Below are positions 60,401-64,000 of a stretch of DNA of 64,000 bases, piece by piece. Source of the stretch: Brevibacillus ruminantium. GTDB taxonomy: Bacteria; Bacillota; Bacilli; Brevibacillales; Brevibacillaceae. Position 1 is the stretch's first letter, and each line of letters opens with the position of its first letter. The notes beneath the pieces were generated by a model, which was not told the DNA's origin, did not search any database, and saw only the letters and a list, made by a program, of their open reading frames with translations. The position numbers were made by a program, and so were the translations under genes. The stretch covers positions 3,422,501 to 3,486,500 of the forward strand of contig NZ_CP098755.1 of NCBI RefSeq assembly GCF_023746555.1. Reading direction: 5' to 3'.

Positions 60401-60661
60401 GGCTTCAAATAAGGTTGGCGAGGCAACTGCAATCGCTTCTCGTACCACCGGATGGCGAGATAGTGTCTCAAGCTTGGCGATGGCCGCCGCGTACTGAGCT
60501 TCAGAAGCGTCATCGCTTGCAGAAAAAAGATGTCCATACCATTCGGCGGGCAACAACGGCGTCCGCAGCATGAAGAACGGGAGCGGCCTGTAAACGGATA
60601 AGGATTCGTGGTTCTTCGTCACGTCTTCCATTACAGCTGGATGTTGGAGAAATCTACTCAT
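57431..60661 (-). CDS. lanB: Lantibiotic dehydratase (LanB), full length
   Basis: A 1076-aa class I dehydratase, the usual size. The N-terminal glutamylation domain has the start YRPLPFFMLRTPLLPAEW, then MITRPTPFGLCSGVACGKWG. The large middle follows, with PGSNGAGKTFGRFADLFG. The C-terminal SpaB_C elimination domain has FFMRYKDPETHVRLRFRGEP. The enzyme uses glutamyl-tRNA to dehydrate Ser and Thr. The ATG follows AGGGGGAT. Its promoter overlaps that of lanA, which is divergent. Confidence 0.94.
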   Translation of the reverse strand: MSRFLQHPAVMEDVTKNHESLSVYRPLPFFMLRTPLLPAEWYGHLFSASDDASEAQYAAAIAKLETLSRHPVVREAIAVASPTLFEALHSLAHTGESRKRDQTVRSFMRYVIRMITRPTPFGLCSGVACGKWGEESRGRIALHSFTDHKKRTRPDMEWLMELIRTLESMPDVVEQLQVRTNSIVYLTGSRAKLSYLINTGPQEGGGRKKSLSSSIQASPVVQMVLHEAKEMIPYLDLRKKVEADHPETPPEKIRHFLWQLFRQEYLISELRPPLSHPSPFAYVLERLQPVQGIDELKKELKDIATLIADYDQLRLGEGTERYRGLSSKMRSIIQTDHPLQVDLQLSAEQVELPAEVAQEAARAAQALCRLSANADRSSFLQELHTDFIERYGIHGEVPLLLLLDEDLGLGSLEEYELRAENKSARGKTTKRSSLLLELLLSAQMEGKQEVELTDEHLEAMAPGGWDEGKAPKSLELYATLSAKNRDELGRGDFRLIVGANPGSNGAGKTFGRFADLFGESFLEQLREVHAAEQALDPDAVHAEISYLPAHDRLSNVTLSPNIRPYEIVLGTNPGEQAEEKALPLSDLFVGATLDSLYIRSASLGKEIIPTTGHMLTLRNTPPVYRFLREIAQERQGNWGSFSWGGLEQSPHVPRIRYGKSILSLARWRIYKHTAPFSERMSKEAWMDAVKEWREKWKLPQQVFLTEGDNRILLDLMHPLHVEMLHREFEQMKPSESLVLTETPILDGEHLAQTPDGPVWLEVAIPLVKRGQRQPVTEKLPSTVASRILEGPARYHLPGGQWLYAKLYGCKSREEECIGFPMRQFCAEMERKGLADACFFMRYKDPETHVRLRFRGEPSRLTSELLPELHAWARGLQQAGMLTRLVIDTYEPEIERYGGPALIALAEDVFAADSRAVSGMLALKRGGNLGIAFSLLGVISVLDIAEQFGMSFEQQLDWFERRYEKKAYQQEFREARRLYLTLGNADGEWAGLASHPDGRQLLPLLQQRKPALSRFAAKIREAYKNDELHNTPDNILASVIHMNVNRLFGTDRESERKVMALARHTLYGLRHARANRV

Positions 60662-60705
60662 CGTATCCCCCTGTCCACAAATTTTTCCAAAAAATACTTT
60701 TTCTA

Positions 60706-60735
60706 TTGATTTTTGAATAGTCTAAATAGTATGAT
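60706..60735 (+). promoter_or_regulatory. Candidate lanA promoter
   Basis: The -35 TTGATT (60706-60711), an 18-nt spacer and -10 TATGAT (60730-60735) put the start near 60742, 36 nt before the lanA ATG. Confidence 0.6.
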
Positions 60736-60749
60736 ATGTATGCAGTGTA

Positions 60750-60778
60750 ATTATATGGTAGAGAGGATGAAAATTCAA
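60750..60778 (-). promoter_or_regulatory. Candidate lanBC promoter, face to face with the lanA promoter
   Basis: On the minus strand, -35 TTGAAT (60773-60778), a 17-nt spacer and -10 TATAAT (60750-60755) give a start near 60743. Its -35 includes the A of the lanA ATG. Each transcript would cross the other promoter. Confidence 0.55.
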
Positions 60779-60912
60779 TGAGCAAAGACATGTTTGACCT
60801 GGATCTGCAAGTAGCAGAAGTAAACTGTTCTTCTTCCAGCGAGGAGGCAGCGACGTTTACCTGCCATACCTACAACTGCAATTCCTACACCGATTGCATC
60901 CTCTGCAGCTGA
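60778..60912 (+). CDS. lanA: Class I lanthipeptide precursor (LanA)
   Basis: A 44-aa peptide, easily missed by gene callers. AGAGGATG lies about 8-10 nt before the ATG. Residues 6-11 are FDLDLQ, the FNLD-type box that LanB recognises in class I leaders. Residue C17 is followed by four Ser (18-21), then EEAA. The presumed core (residues 26-44) is TFTCHTYNCNSYTDCILCS: four Cys (29, 34, 40, 43) and donors T26, T28, T31, S36, T38. Several Thr/Ser lie three to five residues before a Cys, the usual ring spacing. No clear GG or PQ cleavage site is present. It is the only precursor seen. I do not recognise its core as a named lantibiotic. Confidence 0.85.
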   Translation: MSKDMFDLDLQVAEVNCSSSSEEAATFTCHTYNCNSYTDCILCS

Positions 60913-60965
60913 TTCTTCCGCCGAACCATCGCTTATCCATCTTGTGTGTCAGCATCTACGATAGG

Positions 60966-61003
60966 AAAAACCCCGAATCAAGTCTTCTTGATTTCGGGGT
61001 TTT
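60966..61003. terminator. Bidirectional terminator between lanA and the oligopeptide permease
   Basis: A stem of AACCCCGAATCAAG against CTTGATTTCGGGGTT (one bulged T), a 3-nt loop, and T4-T5 on both sides. It ends lanA on the plus strand and the permease gene on the minus strand. Confidence 0.9.
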
Positions 61004-61012
61004 CTGCTCTTC

Positions 61013-61906
61013 TCAATTTTTCATCCGTGGATCGAGTGCATCGCGGAGTCCGTCACCGATCAAGTTAAAGCCAAGAACAGTCAGCATGATGGACAAGCCT
61101 GGGAAAAAGACTGTCCACGGCGCTTTTTGAATATACTGGCGAGAGTCGGAGAGCATCAACCCCCACTCCGGCTGTGGCGGCTGAGCCCCCAAACCGAGAA
61201 AGCCCAGGGCTGCCGCTTCAATGATGGCTGTCGCTATCCCAAGCGTCCCCGTCACGATGATCGGAGCCAGACTGTTAGGAAGAATATGCTGCATGATGAT
61301 ATGCGAATGCTTTGACCCGATCGCCCTGGCAGCCATTACGTATTCTTCTTCCTTCAGACTCAGCACTCGTGATCGAACAAGTCGGCCGTAAGTGGGCACA
61401 TTCACGATGGCAATCGCAAGCAAAGCATTTTCAAGTGAAGGTCCGAGGATTGCTACAATTGCGATGGCCAGCAGGATGCTGGGAAACGCCAGCATAATGT
61501 CAAACAGCCGGGAGATGAGCGTGTCGACCCATCGGCCGAAATAGCCTGCCAACAGTCCAAGGAAGGTCCCTGCCACCACGGAACCGATCACGGCAAGCAG
61601 CCCTACCCTAAGAGAAATCTGTGCGCCGTAAATCACGCGGGTAAAGACGTCTCGACCGTTGTAGTCCGTGCCAAACCAGTGCTCAGCAGAGGGAGGCAAA
61701 TTTTTATCGACCAGTTCTCCTTTGTCGTAATCGTACGGGGTGATAAACGGAGCCAGGATCGCGAGCAAGACGAAGAAGAGAATGATGCAGAATCCGAGAA
61801 TTGCCATCTTGTTTTTGAGCAGGATCCTCCAAGCATCGCGCCACGGAGAGGAGAGCGGCTCATTTATCTGCTTGACTAGTACCGGTTGCACATGGGTTTC
61901 TGCCAT
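61013..61906 (-). CDS. oppC: Oligopeptide ABC transporter permease (OppC/DppC type)
   Basis: A 297-aa permease. N-terminal WRDAWRILLKNKMAILG, then six helices, the inner-membrane EAA region AARAIGSKHSHIIMQHILPNS, and family motifs AEHWFGTDYNGRDVFTRVIYG and GAQPPQPEWGLML. It lies 13 nt after oppB in one operon with an upstream substrate-binding protein. Di- or oligopeptide transport by family. Confidence 0.94.
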   Translation of the reverse strand: MAETHVQPVLVKQINEPLSSPWRDAWRILLKNKMAILGFCIILFFVLLAILAPFITPYDYDKGELVDKNLPPSAEHWFGTDYNGRDVFTRVIYGAQISLRVGLLAVIGSVVAGTFLGLLAGYFGRWVDTLISRLFDIMLAFPSILLAIAIVAILGPSLENALLAIAIVNVPTYGRLVRSRVLSLKEEEYVMAARAIGSKHSHIIMQHILPNSLAPIIVTGTLGIATAIIEAAALGFLGLGAQPPQPEWGLMLSDSRQYIQKAPWTVFFPGLSIMLTVLGFNLIGDGLRDALDPRMKN

Positions 61907-61919
61907 CTAAACAGCCTCC

Positions 61920-62930
61920 TCAGCGATATTTGATACGCGGATCGACGTAAGCATACAGGAGGTCGACCACCAGGTTTATCAAGACAAAAATCGTTGCGAT
62001 AACCAAAATCCCCGATTGAATGACGGGATAATCCCGGTTTCCGATCGCCGTATAGATGTATCTCCCCACACCCGGCCACCCGAATATCGTTTCAGTTAAA
62101 ACTGCACCACCGATCAGGAGACCTACTTGTACCCCTACAATCGTCAGCACGGGGATCAGCGCGTTTTTCAAGGCGTGCTTGTACACGACAAAGAACTGCC
62201 CCAACCCTTTTGCCCTTGCAGTCCGGATATAATCGGACCGCATGACCTCAAGCATACTGGAACGAGTAATCCGGGCAATAATCGCCATCGGAATCGTTCC
62301 GAGTGCTACTCCTGGAAGAATCAAGTGTTCAACGACATCTCGAAAATGATCCCAACGACCGGCAAGAATCGTATCAATTATATAAAAATGCGTAATCTCA
62401 ACTACTGGATCACGCGGATTGTCACGTCCAATAGAAGGCAGCCACTTTAATTCCTGAGCGAATACCCATTGTTCCATCAAGCCTAGCCAAAATACCGGCA
62501 TAGAGACCCCAATCAAAGCGATCAACATACAGATATAGTCAAACCACGAGTTTTGCTTCCAGGCAGAAATGATTCCTGCATTCACTCCGATAAAGACTGC
62601 GAACAGCATGCTTACCAAAGTCAGCTCAATCGTCGCCGCCAAATATGGTCCCATCTCAACTGTAATCGGTGCTTTGGAGTGCAAGGAGACTCCCAAATCC
62701 CCTTTTAGAAGATTTCCCAAGTAATGAAAGTATTGCGTATACCAAGGGTTGTTCAGCCCAAGCTGTTCCCGCAATTCTGCAAGTGCCTGCGGGCTTGCCT
62801 TTTCTCCCAAAATCGTCAGTGCCGGATCCCCCGGGATGGCGTGAATAATAGCAAATACAATTAGCGACATTCCTAGTAACACTGGAATCAGCATGAACAA
62901 TCTTCTAGCGGTGTAGGCCAGCAATGCCAT
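61920..62930 (-). CDS. oppB: Oligopeptide ABC transporter permease (OppB/DppB type)
   Basis: A 336-aa permease with the start YTARRLFMLIPVLLGMSLIV, AIPGDPALTILGE, and the EAA loop TARAKGLGQFFVVYKHALKN followed by ALIPVLTIVGVQVGLLIGGA. Six helices. It follows the binding-protein gene behind a hairpin, so it may be expressed at a lower level. Partner of oppC. Confidence 0.94.
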   Translation of the reverse strand: MALLAYTARRLFMLIPVLLGMSLIVFAIIHAIPGDPALTILGEKASPQALAELREQLGLNNPWYTQYFHYLGNLLKGDLGVSLHSKAPITVEMGPYLAATIELTLVSMLFAVFIGVNAGIISAWKQNSWFDYICMLIALIGVSMPVFWLGLMEQWVFAQELKWLPSIGRDNPRDPVVEITHFYIIDTILAGRWDHFRDVVEHLILPGVALGTIPMAIIARITRSSMLEVMRSDYIRTARAKGLGQFFVVYKHALKNALIPVLTIVGVQVGLLIGGAVLTETIFGWPGVGRYIYTAIGNRDYPVIQSGILVIATIFVLINLVVDLLYAYVDPRIKYR

Positions 62931-62973
62931 CTCCTCGCTTTCCTAGCGTCGTCCATCGTTGAACATAAAAGAG

Positions 62974-63005
62974 AAGGGCAAGAAGAAAGGGTTCTTCTTA
63001 CCCTT
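62974..63005 (-). terminator. Intercistronic attenuator between binding protein and oppB
   Basis: A 14-bp stem (AAGGGTAAGAAGAA / TTCTTCTTGCCCTT on the minus strand, one G-T pair) with a 4-nt loop, followed by CTCTTTTATG. A weak T-tract suggests partial termination or mRNA protection, giving more binding protein than permease. Confidence 0.65.
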
Positions 63006-63012
63006 GCCACAC

Positions 63013-64000
63013 TTACTGAATATCTACTTTTTCTACGCTCTCGCTGCCTTTTGGATGTGGCTGATAGCCAGTAACACCCGCTTTGGCGGCAATCGGTGGT
63101 GTAGAGTGAGCGATCGGAACGAGTGGTGCGTCGTTAAAGATCAGCTCTTGCGCCTTTTTGTACAGAGTTTCACGCTCTTTCTGGTCGGAGGCGCTCTGTG
63201 CTTTCAAGAGCAGCTGATGAACCTCTTCGTTGGAGTAGCGAGGGATATTGTTTCCGTTAATGGTATTCTTGTCGAGCAGTGTGTAAAGGAAGTTGTCCGG
63301 GTCTCCGTTGTCGCCCGTCCAGCCGAGCAGACACATCTCGTATTCGCCCTGTCTCGTCTTCTCGAGATACGTCGCCCACTCCATCGTGGCAATTTCCGCT
63401 TCGATACCGATCTTTTTCAAATCCTGCTGAATCGCTTCCGCCATCTTTTTGCCGTCCGGGATATACGGACGAGGCACTGGCATGGCCAGGAACTGCACCT
63501 TGAAGCCATTCGGGAATCCGGCTTCCGCTAACAGCTTTTTCGCTTCCTCGAGGTTGTAATCGCGGTCTTTGATCTGATCATTGTAACCCCAGAGGCTTGG
63601 CGGCATCGGGTTTGTTGCCGGTTCGCCAAGACCGCTGTAAAATGCTTTTACCATCTCCGGCTTATTGATCGCGTGACCGATCGCTTGACGCACCTTCGGA
63701 TTGTCAAACGGTTTTTTCTCCGTGTTGAACGCGAGGTAACCGACGTTCATCGATGGACGCAGGATCAGCTGCAGGTCTTTGTTCTCTTTCACCGCGTCCG
63801 CATCGTCCGGATTCAGGCCATCCATCAAATCGATCTCTCCGGATGTAAGCGCCGTCAGACGGGCTGTATTTTCCGGAATGACCTTGAAGACGACTTTGTC
63901 CAGCTTCGGATATTCTTTATTCCAGTAGTCCGGGTTTTTCTCCAGCGTGATGATGTCATTGCGCTTCCAGCCGGCAAACTTGAACGGTCCCGTACCGACA
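63013..64000 (-). CDS. oppA: Oligopeptide ABC transporter substrate-binding protein, partial
   Basis: The gene enters from beyond the window edge, so the N-terminus is missing; 329 residues of its C-terminal part are visible. Family 5 features are GTGPFKFAGWKRND, NPDYWNKEYPKLDKVVFKVI, PFDNPKVRQAIGHAINKPEM, and LLGWTGDNGDPDNFLYTLL. Oligopeptides or dipeptides are typical ligands. It precedes oppB and oppC. No ATPase genes of this transporter are in the window. Confidence 0.93.
   Translation of the reverse strand, partial: VGTGPFKFAGWKRNDIITLEKNPDYWNKEYPKLDKVVFKVIPENTARLTALTSGEIDLMDGLNPDDADAVKENKDLQLILRPSMNVGYLAFNTEKKPFDNPKVRQAIGHAINKPEMVKAFYSGLGEPATNPMPPSLWGYNDQIKDRDYNLEEAKKLLAEAGFPNGFKVQFLAMPVPRPYIPDGKKMAEAIQQDLKKIGIEAEIATMEWATYLEKTRQGEYEMCLLGWTGDNGDPDNFLYTLLDKNTINGNNIPRYSNEEVHQLLLKAQSASDQKERETLYKKAQELIFNDAPLVPIAHSTPPIAAKAGVTGYQPHPKGSESVEKVDIQ

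Overview
The window reads as a chromosomal segment of a Gram-positive, spore-forming Firmicute of the Brevibacillus type (Paenibacillaceae). Evidence: the sigA/dnaG/glyQS/era/phoH/rpsU/dnaK/lepA neighbourhood follows the Bacillus subtilis yqe-yqf order, sporulation genes yqfC-yqfD are present, an SLH-domain protein is present, Shine-Dalgarno sites are strong (AAGGAGG), and base composition is about half GC by eye. No rRNA, tRNA, CRISPR array, insertion sequence or phage gene was seen. Almost all genes lie on the minus strand.

Layout, low to high coordinates. 1-7.3 kb: start of a phosphodiesterase-like gene, an S41 protease/SLH protein pair, nif3-like and trmK, an acyl-CoA dehydrogenase, and a small membrane protein. 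7.4-13.2 kb: a membrane protein, rpoD (sigma A), dnaG, the PPDK regulator and ccpN. 13.3-23.4 kb: glyQS under a glycine T-box, recO, yqzL, era, cdd, a DUF502 protein, dgkA, ybeY, phoH, yqfD and yqfC. The pgpH/yqfF gene found between phoH and ybeY in B. subtilis is absent here. 23.4-27.7 kb: a 62-aa HTH protein, an unknown membrane protein, floA and nfeD behind a textbook SigW promoter, then yqeY and rpsU. 28-35.5 kb: murF facing ddl, a secreted hydrolase, a Na/Pi cotransporter (yqeW), lrgAB, deoC; these break up the usual yqeV-yqeW-rpsU order. 35.5-47.1 kb: a Nudix hydrolase, mtaB, rsmE, prmA, dnaJ, dnaK, grpE, hrcA (CIRCE), hemW, lepA.

47.3-64 kb is the accessory end. It holds a HIT protein, an ECF sigma factor with its membrane anti-sigma partner, and a cobalamin-riboswitch operon: substrate-binding lipoprotein, permease, ATPase, and a protein fusing a rubredoxin domain to a SAM methyltransferase. 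An M24 peptidase, an alpha/beta hydrolase, a compact class I lanthipeptide cluster and an oligopeptide ABC transporter follow. The lanthipeptide cluster has lanB and lanC on the minus strand. A 44-residue precursor gene, lanA at 60778-60912, lies divergently on the plus strand. Its leader carries an FDLD box and its C-terminus is Cys/Thr-rich. The lanA and lanB promoters appear to overlap face to face. This cluster and the rubredoxin-methyltransferase are the most likely sources of new biology here.

No transporter, leader protease or immunity gene accompanies lanABC inside the window. Functions are inferred from motifs, family knowledge and gene order; no database search was run.
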